This document shows, piece by piece, positions 11,738 through 52,142 of a stretch of 64,000 nucleotides of DNA (position 1 is the first letter of the stretch; each line of letters starts with the position of its first letter). The position numbers and the translations under genes are program-made. A model generated the notes under the pieces. It made no database searches and was not told where the DNA came from. It saw only the letters and a program-made list of their open reading frames with translations. This DNA comes from Pardosa pseudoannulata. Taxonomy: Eukaryota > Arthropoda > Arachnida > Araneae > Lycosidae. The stretch is taken from positions 51,529,393-51,593,392 of the forward strand of contig CM063501.1 of assembly GCA_032207245.1 (NCBI GenBank), given 5' to 3'.

Positions 11738-12903
11738 TCAGCACTACAGTCTGTTACAGGCCAAGGCCGTCTCCATGAGCTTCCTTCACCTGATTCTATC
11801 AAAGACAATAGATCGCCAATGATGGACTCCCAGTTCTCTTAACCCTCCGAGTGGAACACTTCGATTAAAAAAAGTCTCCAAAAATACGCTACAGGTTTAT
11901 TGTGTCAATGGCCAAAGCGTTCTATGATTTTTTTACTTCACCCTTTGTCGATTAGAATGGAATACGAGAAACCCACCTTCGTTATTGCCCCTTTACTTCC
12001 GGTTTTAAATAGATATATAAATAGATATTATAGATTGTTAATTTTTAATACACATAAAGCTCTTCAAGTCTCGAAGATCATCCCATAAGAAAAAATGGAT
12101 TCTATAAGTACAAATAAAAATATTCTTTAAGAGAATTATTTATATTTTTTTAAGAAAGTTATCCAAGATATTTAAGTAGTGCAGTTAGAGATACATCTGT
12201 TACCGCATACTTCGAAAATACTTCGAAATAGAGATTTATAAAGCCATGAAAAGCTATCAGTCTTTGTGCCTCTGGAAGTAGGGATGTATCCCTCAATAAA
12301 TGAAAGTCAAAGATGGATGCAGTTTATAAATAATCGACCTGACCCTCCTACCTTAAACAACGGCAGAAATGTACATTACATCCATTTTCGGAACGTTTTT
12401 GGAGGTCGAAAATTGTACGTGACAACCGCTTTGAAGACATCATCGGTTTGGCGGAATTGTACGTGAGAACCGCTTAGAGGGTTAAATCCCTCTCTACAGA
12501 ATCTATCCACCTGGTGGGGGGGTCTTCCTCTTTTTCGCTTGCCTTCAATTTTTGAGAAGGTCACTAGTTTAGTTGGGTTAGAATCTTCATATCTAAAAAG
12601 GTGTCCCAGCCATCTAATGCGGCTGGCCTTAATAACTTTGACAATATCTGGTTCTTTAAATCTATTGTATATTTCATAATTATATTGAATTCTATAGACA
12701 TCATTTTGTTTAATTGCTCCAAAGATTTTTCTAAGTACGTAAAATGGGTTTGTGGCCGCAATGTTACCGAAGTTCCCAAATTATACCTCTGGAAATGGCA
12801 AAACAAGCTTGGGAGTTTTCTGCTTCGTCAGTGCTTCTAAATTACGAGGACATACTTTGATTGTTTGTGTTGCCTTAGGAATAAATACTGGGTCCTATAA
12901 TAA
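11738..12903 (-). pseudogene. LINE 3' end, split by a TTAA-flanked insertion
   Basis: The minus strand encodes the region just C-terminal to a non-LTR reverse transcriptase. Visible motifs are VYRIQYNYE, IRWLGHLFRYED and a basic KRKRGRPP, followed after the insertion by a W-R-K-F-M-type end. It finishes on a GAAGAAG-type tail (11728-11740 on the plus strand). The remnant covers 12482 to about 12840 and 11738-11842, with 11843-12481 inserted between. Frames are interrupted and the 5' end is missing. A paralogous uninterrupted copy lies at 13789-14175. Confidence 0.7.
11843..12481. mobile_element. piggyBac-like MITE inserted in a LINE
   Basis: TTAA at 11839-11842 and 12482-12485 flanks 639 bp with ends CCCTCCGAGTGGAAC and, inverted, CCCTCTAAGCGGTTC. 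The paralogous LINE copy reads cagttctcttaaatccctct without the insert, a natural empty site that proves a single TTAA was duplicated. A direct repeat (tgtacgtgacaaccgct and tgtacgtgagaaccgct) lies at the right end. No transposase frame is present. Confidence 0.85.
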
Positions 12904-12905
12904 AT

Positions 12906-13788
12906 CTAGCATATAGCCCGTCATATCACGGGGTCAGTAAAATTTTTAATTTTCCAGATTTGCAAAGTACCCTATGAGGCAGGTAAAAAAAATGGTTTGT
13001 TGTTTGGCTGAGAATTATCTGGTACACGCTCAATAATTTGTTTATCTTCACACTCCTCTAAAGTCTCACGATATTGTTAATGCAGTTTAGAATCACGTTG
13101 AATTCATTTATAAAGATAATTCAAAGTTTTCTTAGTTACGTTGAAATTGTCGTTAAGTTCTTCCCAATTTTTTTCCACAGTAATTAATGGAAGTAAAGGA
13201 ATGAAACTATCATTTACACTACACTAGAGGTACACAGAATCTGTTGTTAATACCAGTGATAAAATTTTCATTCCAACAAAAAAATAATCCATGATTAAAT
13301 TTAAAATTATCACATATGTACTTGTTCTATTATTTGAGCCAAATATAAAGAAAATTATTTACATAATATCTAAGTTCAGTGATAAAATGTATGAAAATAA
13401 TGCAGAGTATATTTAAATAATTTAAATGATTAAATGAGATGGTTAAAGGAATGACGTCATAATGCTAGAACAAATGTTATTTTTACCTATTTATTATGTG
13501 ATAAATTGATGAATTTAATCGCCTTAAATCAGGGTTTGAAATAATGGCATCAAACACTCGAAAAGGGGGAAAGGGTGGATTTCGAACATTTTAAAGACAG
13601 CAGTATTTTCTCTGTATTATGAAGCATTTTTATACCAATTTATTATAGAATTAAATCGATGGTTTAGAAGAAGATAAACTTTACTCTCTTTGAATTTTGC
13701 TAACTTAAACTCATCAAGAATCCAATATGCATTCTTCCATTCTAGGTCCAACCACTTCATAAATTGAGGACAGACAGACAGATAACTT
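12906..13788 (-). mobile_element. Helitron, family 1, non-autonomous
   Basis: The minus-strand 3' end reads a CCCG...CGGG hairpin, spacer and CTAG. Similarity to the copy at 32422-33388 continues over almost the whole length, up to the GTCTGTCTGTC block near the 5' end. The last 20 or so 5' bases are missing, and the sequence joins directly to the tail of a LINE fragment. Confidence 0.7.
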
Positions 13789-14175
13789 CTTCGTCAGCGC
13801 TACAGCCTGTTACAGGTCAAGACCGTCTCCATGAACTTCCTCCACCTGACTCTATCAAAGACAATAGATCGCCAATGATGGACTCCCAGTTCTCTTAAAT
13901 CCCTCTCTACAGAATCTATCCACATGGTGGGGGGGTTCTTCCTCTTTTTCGCTTGCCTTCAATTTTTGAGAAGGTCACTAGTTTAGTTGGGTTAGAATCT
14001 TCATATCTAAAAAGGTGTCCCAGCCATCTAATGCAGCTGGCCTTAATAACTTTGACAATATCTGGTTCTTTGAATCTATTGTATAGTTCATAATTATATT
14101 GAATTCTATAGACATCATTTTGTGTAACTGTTCCAAAGATTTTTCTAAGTATTTTTCTCTCAAAAATCAATAGCT
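13789..14175 (-). pseudogene. LINE 3' end, second copy
   Basis: The minus strand encodes a reverse-transcriptase C-terminal region: FERKILRKIFG, VYRIQYNYELYNRFKEPDI, IRWLGHLFRYED and KRKRGR. It matches the LINE copy at 11738-12903 closely and keeps the undisturbed target of the 11843-12481 insertion. It is 5' truncated near the FERK motif, as LINE copies often are, and ends in the same GAAG-type tail. Confidence 0.75.
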
Positions 14176-14512
14176 TATCTTTTTCATATTTATTTAATGG
14201 ACAGCAGCCGCTGCTATATACAGGGTTCCTTAAAAGTCCTTAAGAACTCCTTAATTTTAGCTTTCATTTTTAAGGGCCCTTAAAACTCCTTAATTTTTAT
14301 CAAAGGTCCTTAAAAACTCCTTAATTTTTAAATTGGAATGTGGTCCATTTCTTCATCAACGCGATCCACCGTCGTCACGTGATTTCCTATCATTTTTCTT
14401 ATGAGACAGTTTTTTTTTTTAAGTTATTTATTATTTGACCAATAAATAATCTTTCGCATACTGAAAAGGTTTAAAGTCAGCTGCTCTTTCCTAATAGCTA
14501 ACAGTCATGCAG

Positions 14513-14660
14513 ATTTTAATCAAGCAAAGCATGGAGGTTGGGGGGTGGGTGTTGTAGATATTTCAGTTACTTATGGAAGTTTAATTTTTCTTGCATTGAA
14601 TGTAATAGAAAAGTCTAAAACTTTCTCCTTTCCCAGGAAACGTCGGGTATAATCAACTAG
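14513..14660 (+). mobile_element. Helitron 3' end, family 2
   Basis: The stretch ends CGTCGGGTATAATCAACTAG followed by T. The sister at 27400-27539 ends CGCCGGGTATAATCAGCTAG. A GC-rich stem remnant about 10 bp before CTAG is the usual Helitron terminus. Only the 3' end is present. Confidence 0.6.
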
Positions 14661-14666
14661 TATATG

Positions 14667-15222
<556 letters not shown>

Positions 15223-15578
15223 TTTTTAAACCCTCAGAAAGTACTGTTTATAATGTTTTTATTCACAATTTATTTCTAGTTTGATCACTCAAAAAGCTTT
15301 AGATGTACATTTTTCGAAATTAGTTTTTGTCAAATAGATTTATCTTATATTAATTTTTAGTCATTTTTAAAAACTTAATTCTAAAATATTGAAGGGCATT
15401 TAGTGAACTTTCCTTGCCTGGATCATAATCGTTAAAATAGTTTCCTCAGGAAATAGGGTTTATGTCGTTATGCCGTGTATTTCAAGTAGGTCCTTATAAA
15501 ATGTTACTTTGGTCCTTAGAAAGTCCTTAAAAAGTCCTTAATTTTTGTTCTAGAAAAACAGTGGGAATCCTGTATATA

Positions 15579-16049
15579 GGTCTCATTAAGGTTTTACATA
15601 AATTAGTTTTTGTATTAACATTAATACATTTGGATTTGAAATGGTTTCTCAACCCATAAAAACACTTGTTTGCCGTAAGTAACCTGTTGTTTACTTCAAG
15701 TTTCATATCATTATTATATGGGTCCAAATCAAATTATTTTTTTCTTTGATTTTCATGCAAAATGTGAACGAGTGGGTTAATAACCAGTGTATTATATCAT
15801 GTTACAAGGAGCAAATTGCAGTACACACAGTTGCTTGTATCAGCTAGCGGTCGAGATTTGGAGAGCGATTACTGCTGTCATCTCTGAGCAAAAAACATTT
15901 TTTCAAGATATTAGAAACTGAGATTCTTTTCTAAGCCTGACCTTGAAACATATTTAGTTTATGCACCCGTAGCTTGGCTTCTAAAAGGAGACTAAAATTA
16001 TATTCGTTCTCTGTGATGAAGCTATTAGTTTGACAACGACGGAAAAGAA
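15579..16049. other. Non-coding DNA before the satellite
   Basis: AT-rich, nothing recognised. The minus-strand frame at 15527-15727 has weak resemblance to a reverse-transcriptase tail (NRLLTANKCFYGL, KTLMRPI), so a very short decayed LINE scrap is possible. Confidence 0.4.
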
Positions 16050-19000
16050 CGTCCAGAATTAAAACGAAAAATGATGGCCCGCATTCTTGGCACGCAACTG
16101 GCAGAAGGGTTCACGTGCAAGAAAAAAAAAATGGCAGCTGAGGAAAATATCCACAAAATTTCTAGATGGAATCCCAAATTATGTAAGTGAGATAGTATAT
16201 TGATAATCCATTTAAGCATAACTAGTAGACAGGAAATTTTATCTGTTGGTATAAGATGACAGTCATGGAGACGTGAATTAAATGTAGGATTCACGTATAG
16301 GAAAACTATTTTTAAAAATATGGCAGCTAAGGAAAACATCCACAAAACTTCGAGATGGAATATTGAATTCTGAAAATGAGATAGTATATTAATATTTCAT
16401 TTAAGTATAAATAGTAGACGCGAAATTTTATATGTTTGACAGTCATGCAAACGTATGTTGTACTAAACGTAGGATTCAAGTTAAAGAAAAGATGTTTTTT
16501 TTTTTTTTTAATATGGCAGCTAAGGAAAAATCCCCAAAACTTCGAGATGGAATACTGAGTTCTGATAATGAGATAGTATATTAATAATTCATTCAAGTGT
16601 AACTTGTAGACGGGAAATTTTATCTGTTGGTATTATCTGACAGTCCAGCAGACGTCTGTGGAAGTGAATATAGAATTCAAGTGTAGGAAAAATATTTTTA
16701 AAAATATGGTAGCTAAGGAAAACATCCACATAACCTTGAGATGTAGTACTGAATTTTGAAAATGAGATAGTATATTAATAATTCATTCAATTATAAATAG
16801 TAGACGGTATTAAATGACAGTCATGACATTAAGTAGTTACAGTAATTAAATGACATTCTGTTGGTATTAAATGACAGTCATGCAAACAGATATGGTACTG
16901 AATGTAGAATTCACGTGTAGCAAAAATATTTTTTAAATATGGCAGCTAGGAAAATCATCCACAAAACTTCGAGATGGAATACTGAATTTTGAAAATGAGA
17001 TAGCATATTAATAATTCATTCAACTATAACTAGTAGAGAGGAAATTTTATCTGTTGGTATTATATGACAGTCGAGCAGACGTCTGTGGAAGTGAATATAG
17101 GATTCGAGTGCAAGAAAAATATTTTTAAAAAAATATGGTAGCTAAGAAAATCATCCACAAAAATTCAAGATGGAATACTGAATTCTGAAAACGAGATAGT
17201 ATATTAATAATTCATTAATAATTTATTAAGTATAACTAGTAGATGGAAAAATTTATCTGTTGGTATTATATGACAGTAATGCAAATGTATGTGGTACTGA
17301 GGATAGGATTCCCGTGTAGGAAAAATATTTTTTTAAAATATGGCAACTAAGAAAAATCCCTAAAGCTTCGAGATGGAATACTGAATGAATTCTGAAAATG
17401 AGAGAGCGTATTGATAATTAATTCAAGTATAATAGTAGACGGGAAATTTTATCTATTGGTATTATATAACGTATGCAAACGTATATAATACCAACGTACA
17501 TGCAAACGTACAATATATAAACGTACATGCAAACGTACAATATATAAACGTACATGCAAACGTATTTAAAGGTGAAAGTAGGATTCACGTATAGGAAAAA
17601 TATTTTTTTAATATGGCAGCTAAGAAAAACATCCAGAAAACTTCGAGATAGAATATTGAATTCTGAAAATAAGATAGCATGTTAATAATTCATTCAACTG
17701 GAAGACAAAAAATTTTATCTGTTGGTATTATATAAGAGTCATTCAAATGTATGTGTACTGAATGAAGGATTCACGTGAAAGGAAAGATATTTTTTTAAAT
17801 ATGACAGCTAAGGAAAACATCCACAAAACTTGGGGATGGAATACTAAATTCTGAAAATGAGATAGTATACTAATAATTCATTCAAATATAAATAATAGAC
17901 GGGAAGTTTAGTCTGTAGGTATTATATGACAGTCATGCAGACGTATGTGGAAGTGAATGTAGGATTCACATGTAGGAAAAATATTTTTAAAATATGGCAG
18001 CTAAGGAAAACATCCACAAAATTTTCGAGATGGAATACTGAATTCTGAAAATGAAATAGTATATTAATATTTCGTTCAAGTGTAACTAGTAGACTAGAAA
18101 TTGTATCTGTTGGCAAACGTATGTGGAAGTGAATGTAGGACCCCGTGTAGGAAAAATATTTTTAAAATATGGCAGCTAAGAAAACATCTCCAAAACTTCG
18201 AGATGGAATACTGAATGAATTCTGAAAATGAGATAGCGTATTGATAATTCACTCAATATAATAGTAAACGGGAAATTTTATCTGTTGGTATTATATAACA
18301 GTCATGCAGACGTATGTGGAAGTGAATGTAGGATTCAAGTATAGAAAATATATTTTTTTAAATATGGCAGCTAATAAAAACATCCACAAAACTTCGAGAT
18401 GGAATACTGAATTCTGAAAATAAGATAGCATATTAATAATCCATTCAACTAGAAGACTGAAAATTTTATCTGTTGGTATTATATGACAGTCATGCAAATG
18501 TATGTGGTACTGAATGTAAGATTGGCTTGTAGGACAAATACTTTGAAAATATGTCAGCTAAGGAAAACATCCCCAAAACTTCCAGATGTAATACTGAATG
18601 AATTCTAAAAATTAGATAGGGTATTGATAATTCATTCAAGTATAACTAGTAGACAGAAAATTTTATCTGTTGGTTTTATATGACAGTCATGCAAACTTAA
18701 ATAGTTACTGAATGAAGGTTTCCCATGTAGGATCCAAAAATTATGGGAAGTGGGGGGTAATATTAATAACTCTTTAAAGCATAACTAGTAGACAGGAAAT
18801 TTTATTTATTGGTATTATATGACAAACACAGATGTATGTAGTAAGGATTGTTGGGTTCACGTACAGAAAAAATATTTAAAAATCTGACAGCTGAAGAAAA
18901 CATCCATAAAAATTTGAAATGGAGTTCCGAAGTATGGAAGTGAGATAACAAATAGTAGATACGAAGTAAAGTATAACTAGTAGATGGAAAATTTTATTTG

Positions 19001-20890
19001 TTGGTATTATATGACAGTCATGTAAAACGTATGTAGAGGTGAATGTAGGATTCATGTGTAGAGAAAGGATTTTAAAAACATGGCAGCTAAGGACAACGTC
19101 CACAAAATTTCTAAATCAATACTGAATTCTGAAAATGAGATAGTATATTAATAATTCATTCGAGTATAACTAACAGGCGAAAATTTTATCTATTGGTATT
19201 ATATAAGAGTCATTCAAATGTATGTGTACTGAATGAAGGATTCACGTGAAAGGAAAGATATTTTTTTAAATATGACAGCTAAGGAAAACATCCACAAAAC
19301 TTGGGGATGGAATACTAAATTCTGAAAATGAGATAGTATACTAATAATTCATTCAAATATAAATAATAGACGGGAAGTTTAGTCTGTAGGTATTATATGA
19401 CAGTCATGCAGACGTATGTGGAAGTGAATGTAGGATTCACATGTAGGAAAAATATTTTTAAAATATGGCAGCTAAGGAACACATCCGCAAAACTTCGAGA
19501 TGAAATACTGAATTCCGAAAATGAAATAGTATATTCATAATTCCTTCAAATATAAATAATAGACGGAAAATTTTATCTGTTGGTATTATATAACAGTCGA
19601 GCAGGTGTCTTTGGAAGTGAATATAGGATTTAAGTATATGAAAAATATTTTTAAAAAATATGCTAGGTTAGGAAAACATCCACAAAACCTTGAGATAGAA
19701 TACTGAATTCTGAAAATGAAATAGTATATTAAAAATTCATTCAAGTATAACTAGTAGACGGGAAATGTTAACTGTTGGTATTAAAATACAGTCGTGGAAA
19801 CGTATGTGGAAGTGAATGTAGGATTCACATGTAGGAAAAATATTTTTAAATATAGCAGATAAGGATAACATCCCAAAACTACGAAATAGAATACTGAATG
19901 AATTCCGAAAATGAAATAGTATATTCATAATTCCTTCAAATATAAATAATAGACGGAAAATTTTATCTGTTGGTATTATATAACAGTCATGCAGACGTAT
20001 GTGGAAGTGAATGTAGGATTCACGTGTAGGGAAAGAATTTTAAAATTATGGCAGCTCAGGAAAACATCCCTATAACTTCAAGATGGAATACTGAATGAAT
20101 TCTGAAAATAAGACAGTATATTGATAATTCATTCAAGTATAACTTGTAGATGGGAAAATTTACCTGTTGGTATTATATGACATTCATGAAAACGTAAATG
20201 GTACTGAATGTAGGATTCACGTGTAGGATCCCAAAATTATGGGAAGTGGATTAATATTAATAACTCATTAAAGCATAACTAGTAGACAGGAAATTTTATT
20301 TATTGGTATTATATGACAAACACAGATGTATGTAGCAAGGATTGTTGGGTTCACGTACAGAAAAAATATTTAAAAATCTGACAGCTGAAGAAAACATCCA
20401 TAAAAATTTGAAATGGAATCTCGAATTATGGAAATGGGATAATATACTAATAACTCATTTGAACTTAAATAGTAGACAGGAAGTTTTATCTATTGGTTCA
20501 GGCAGGGTTGACATGTAGAAAAAATATTTAAAAATATGACAGCTGAAGGAAACATCCATAAAATTTTGAAATGGAACTATGGAAGTAGGATAATAAATAG
20601 TAGATAGGAAATTTTATCTCTTGGTAATAAATGACAAACATGCAGGCATATGTAGTAGTGATTGTAGGGTTCAAGTATAGGAAAAATATATAAAAATCTG
20701 ACAGCTGAAGAAAACATCCATAAAAATTTGAAATGGAATCTCGAATTATGGAAATGGGATAATATACTAATAACTCATTTGAACATAACTAGTAGACAGG
20801 AAATTTTACCTGCTGTTATTAACTGACAAACATGCAGATATATGTAGTAGAGATTGTAAAGTTCATGTACAGGAAAAAATAATTAAAAAT
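16050..20890. repeat. Satellite: about 25 diverged monomers near 190 bp, with higher-order repeat
   Basis: The anchor atggcagctaagg recurs 23 times (for example 16133, 16322, 16515, 16941, 17996, 18366, 19082, 19467, 20050), usually 180-210 bp apart. Two further monomers lack the anchor through deletion (about 18730 and 20225). The typical monomer order is atggcagctaag, catccacaaaacttcgagatgg, actgaattctgaaaatgaga, attcattcaagtataactag, tttatctgttggtattatat, gtgaatgtaggattcacgtg. Blocks recur at a larger period of about 1.47-1.50 kb (17709-18007 with 19186-19479; 18748-18922 with 20232-20416), about eight monomers, so the array grew by block duplication. Long minus-strand frames are by-products. 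Confidence 0.95.
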
Positions 20891-22520
20891 TTTATACAAA
20901 ATACTGTACTATATAAGTTGGAACCTATCATCTCTTTCTTTTCTTTTGGGAACAGCGAATTTCGAACTTATTCTATCAACGATTACATTCAGAATTTTCA
21001 AGTTATGTTTTGCGGACTTTCGTAAAAGTTGCTGTATATGTCAGCTAAAATTATGATGAACATTTTAGTTTGATTGCATTTACGTATGTTTATTAAATAA
21101 ATTTGTTCATCTTTCATCCGAATGTTTGTTATTTCGAATTGCAGGGTTCTGTGTACAATTTTGTTTGTCGTGCTTACTGAACATATCATTCTTTTATACT
21201 GGGATCTGCAAATTATAAGCAAAAAACAACTGATGAAATTTGGGATTGCTTGTATAAAAGCCTTAATTTCTCCATGAGTATGCGTACTATCCTCATAAAA
21301 GAAACACAAATTTTTACAAGAACACTCCTAATTAACTGCTACATTTTCAATGCATTTCAGATATTCGTATTTTACCAGGGTTATCCAAAACATATTCATT
21401 TTACTTCAACTTCTTGACATTCACCTGTGGATTTCGTAAAAGCATCTTGGTCGAAACATATGTTGGCTACCATTCTCTTTACACTTCTAGGGTTTCAGGA
21501 TAATTCCTCGTGTATTTTTCGAGATATTCAACAAACTGTCTAAAATCACAAATGGCCGGTCATCATTGGTCATGTAGTGTAGAACTAATTATCTCTTTTT
21601 AATCTGAAGAATTTCAATTATTATTTCATAAGTAAAATTAGATTCAACAATACAACAATGCATTCGGCTCTCTAGTGAAAGTATTAACCAATATGAATAA
21701 AATATATGTTCAAATATAAGTTTTATCAACCAAGAATAACTCTCCTACAACTAGTTTCTTTTTAAAGGAATGGTACGTAGGACAGAGGTCTCTCGCGTCC
21801 GGCCACTAGCTCAAGCGGACTTGTCCCTGGGTAGTGCTAAATGAGAAACAATCTCAGGGATATATCACCTTTAGGTATATACGAGTGTCAGAGCTCGAAG
21901 TGCCCTAGTGATCTGGGTCTTCAGTTTTTGGTAGACCAAAGCTTTCCTCTGTAGTGATTGCTCCTTACCGAGTTGGATTAAATTTGAACCATGATGAACC
22001 TCTTGTAGATCAGCAGCGGTTTGGTAGCAGCTTCGAATCACTGTCGGGATTCTCTGGTCTTTAGTAGTTATCTTGCCTTTGGATGGATATACATATGCCT
22101 TTGGATGGATCCCCATAATAACAGTTCGACTTAAAGGAATGGTCCCCATCAGGTGCACAACTCCTTTAGGTCTTTACGACAAAACAAACAAGTAAAACAA
22201 ACAACAACCCCGGCAAACACTCAGATAGGAACCAGCGGTGGGCCATGAAGAAGCAAATTTAATCCCACTTTTACATTAATCAAACATAAAATCAAAAGGT
22301 ATCATAAAATCAAACGGTAATCCCCTCTTGACACTATAGAGTCACATAACTTGAGGGAGTCAATCCCCCCCCCAGCCGCCTGTGCTGCACAGGTGCGTCC
22401 CCAAGCTATCTGTTCGACTAGACCAAAAACAAAAAGAAAAAGTGCAAAAGTACAAAAACTCCCCAAACATGCCCCCACAAATTCTAAATGGTCAACCACC
22501 CAAAACAACATCGCCCCCCA
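20891..22520. other. Unclassified DNA with a GC-richer block
   Basis: 20891-21770 is plain AT-rich sequence. About 21775-22520 is richer in GC, with many direct phrase repeats (cctttggatggat at 22074 and 22097; aaaggaatggt at 21766 and 22133). It reads like an old dispersed repeat, but I see no termini or target duplication. The minus-strand frames at 21871-22158 and 22302-22511 are not recognised. Confidence 0.4.
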
Positions 22521-23255
22521 AAGATAACTAACAAAGAAACAAAGAAACGCACTCTCTTGTCAACCGTTGTAGAGATCAGTAGCTCTCATGTCAGACTGCC
22601 AAGAAGTTCACCACGAGAGTAATGCGGAATAACAAACTGATGGACTGGATCTGTAATAAAGATTTGGGAAGAAACCTGACTGCCTCATTACATTAAAGAG
22701 ATAAAAAATCCAGGACTTGACATATATATGTATGTGTGTATAAATATACATACATATATACACATATATACACATACGTATATACATAGATAAGTCGCGT
22801 ACCGTCTGGGTAGGCAAAGCTGGCAGTGCTTACCTTTATAATATATCAAAAGCCACATTTTCTTCCTGTTATCTAATATAACCCCAAATATAACAAGATT
22901 TCAAAGATTAATCTGATTACTATGCACAAAGTGCAAAAGACACTATCTTTTATGGATAAAGCATACATAGTTCTCTCCTACCTTTCAGCTGCAGTGTCTG
23001 CCCTAATGTATCATTATATTAGGCATGTGCAGTAGAATTTTTTCTCGAGTTTCGACTTATGAGTTGAAGAGTTATAAATTTTTTTGCTTCCAGAACAAAA
23101 AAAAAAAACATATTTCTTTTTTCTACAGAGATAGCTTAGAAACAGTTTTCTTTTCCGAAGTCTCTTTCCAGGATATAATGGTCAACATTCCGTAGTAACC
23201 ACAAATAATTATAGCCTGCTTAAATGAGGACTTAGCCACATGTAAAGGAGTTTTA

Positions 23256-23339
<84 letters not shown>

Positions 23340-24013
23340 CTGTCTTCAGATAAAAAAAAAATAGTGAAAGACAATTTCGATACTGGCTTATGGAGGAAAA
23401 TAAAGTTTCAAAATATAATTGATGTACACTAAAATACATAAAAGATCGTATTAGAGAGAAACGTTTGAAGTTATCTTAAAATTAGTATAATTAGTTTACT
23501 TGTCCTTTTAGAAGAACAATATCCCATTTAAATGAAAATTTATAAATACATGATTTCTGTAGTTCCCTTCACAACACTTAAAGCCTGTTTATTCATACTA
23601 TGATTCTGGAATTCTGGTACATTGAACTACCATATGTGATATACAAAATGCAAACTTAATTAGATAAATAGGCACAACTAAAACAAGGTTTTTAACCTGC
23701 TTTGTACTAAATTTAAACCTCCATGAAAAAATGCACATAATATTATTAAAAAAAATAATTTTAGTATAAATATAAAACTTTAAGCATTAAACTCTTTTTA
23801 TCACTACGAAGTTCTAATATAATATTTACACACCTGACAATTCAGTTATGACTTTATGTACTTTTTTGTATCAATTTTAGAGTAAGGATGTCAGTTTAAC
23901 TGAATTTTGTTGATTTAATGATGCCAACTTCATCTACTTACCCTGATTCGGTAATATAAGCTTTATAATAATGTTAAATCAAGTGCGTCATTGGTATCGT
24001 AAATAAGTATTAA
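22521..24013. other. Intergenic DNA upstream of CDC40
   Basis: A degenerate TA/TG/CA tract lies at 22720-22790 and a poly-T tract at 23262-23339. The rest is AT-rich with no recognised gene or element. Confidence 0.5.
23262..23339. repeat. Uninterrupted 78-base T tract
   Basis: Pure T from 23262 to 23339. No LINE or SINE body adjoins either side, so it is not obviously a retrotransposon tail. The length in an assembly is unreliable. Confidence 0.9.
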
Positions 24014-24021
24014 TGACGTCA
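24014..24021. promoter_or_regulatory. TGACGTCA (CRE/ATF palindrome) upstream of CDC40
   Basis: The full 8 bp cAMP-response palindrome lies 142 bp before the CDC40 start codon, a plausible core-promoter distance for a housekeeping gene. The same octamer also occurs in family-1 Helitrons (13454, 32770, 32869), so chance is possible. Confidence 0.35.
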
Positions 24022-24162
24022 TTGAAATATCAACAGTGTTTATTCCTACCTCGTTGGAGCTGATTGTTAGAACTCAATTTTATGTATATGATTTTGTTTG
24101 TATGATTTATTTTGTTAACATATGAGAGTAACTTGTTATTTAATTTTAATTTAATATTTATA

Positions 24163-51179
<27,017 letters not shown>

Positions 51180-51212
51180 GTCAAGTATCTTTTATAAACT
51201 GTACATATTGTT

Positions 51213-51218
51213 AATAAA
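51213..51218 (+). terminator. CDC40 polyadenylation signal
   Basis: AATAAA begins 34 bp after the TAA stop codon. It is the first canonical signal downstream and would give a very short 3' UTR. Confidence 0.7.
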
Positions 51219-51355
51219 TCTATATTTTACCTATAAATATGTAAAGCTTTTAATTTGTTTTACCCACATTTACTATGAAATACACTATTATGTTTCATTT
51301 AATTATATGAAAGTAACAGAAATGAAAATCCTACACTTTAAGCTCTTAACATATA

Positions 51356-52136
51356 CATGGTTTCCACGCACCTGGAAAGTCATGGAAAATCATGGATTTA
51401 GACAATGGATTAATTTTGTTATGGAAAGTCTTGATTTTTCAAGTAAAATGAGTAAAAGTCATGGAAAATCATGGATCCGCTAAACTACTGATTAGAAAAA
51501 ATGCATTGAATTGTTTAATTCTGTATTTACTTGTCATTTGACTGAGTTTGGTTACTGAGTTTGGTATTTATGTATTATCCTATTGACCATATTACCAAGT
51601 AAAATTTGTTCACCAAGGAAACTCACAGCAAGAAAGCTTAATGGATGGGTAAATGTATATTATTCTGGTTTTTTCTTAAATTGTAGATTAAAATTTTATT
51701 AATATAATAATTAATATTTTTTAAATAAAAATTAAGATTTTTGCACAAAATATAAGTTTATCTCTAGGGATATTGTATATAAACATTATAGGGTTATATT
51801 TGGCTATTATTCATGGTCACCTGAATAATACCAAAGTACCCTGAATTCAAATTGGAAACATTTTGATTGAAAAATTGCTATATGATTAAACTTAGGTATG
51901 TAGGTACAACAATTTATTTTTATGTGTGTGAGTTTATTAACACTTATAAAGTAAGTTTATAGTTTTTTTATGATAAAATTCCTGTAATTTCTGTAAAAGC
52001 ATATATTTTATTTGTATATACATCAGAAGATTTATTCATATATACTTTAACGAAAGCTTTTTAAAGTCATGGAAAATGATCCACTAAATCAGGGAAAGTC
52101 ATGGATTTGAAACATTTTATTTAGGCAGATACCCTG
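51356..52136. mobile_element. DNA element with CATGG...CCCTG ends just downstream of CDC40
   Basis: CATATA flanks both sides (51350-51355, 52137-52142). The ends CATGGTTTCC and, inverted, CAGGGTATCTGCC are imperfect. The arms repeat aaagtcatggaaaatcatgga in the left and again near the right end (52066-52106). It resembles the CAGGGTTCC-type elements in architecture but not sequence. The open frame at 51208-51483 spans this repeat and is not a gene. Confidence 0.6.
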
Positions 52137-52142
52137 CATATA

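Noticed and set aside
16025..19928. Series of minus-strand open frames of 60-106 residues with shared peptides (NPTFTSTYVCMTVI-like)
   Set aside because: They are translations of the satellite monomer, recur with its period and have no start, stop or codon conservation between monomers.
24112..24162. Upstream ATG extending the CDC40 N-terminus
   Set aside because: The extra 17 residues are hydrophobic and unlike CDC40 starts, whereas the ATG at 24163 aligns with the family N-terminus.
51208..51483. 91-residue frame directly after CDC40
   Set aside because: It is made of the repeated catggaaaatcatgg phrase of a DNA element and overlaps its left terminus.
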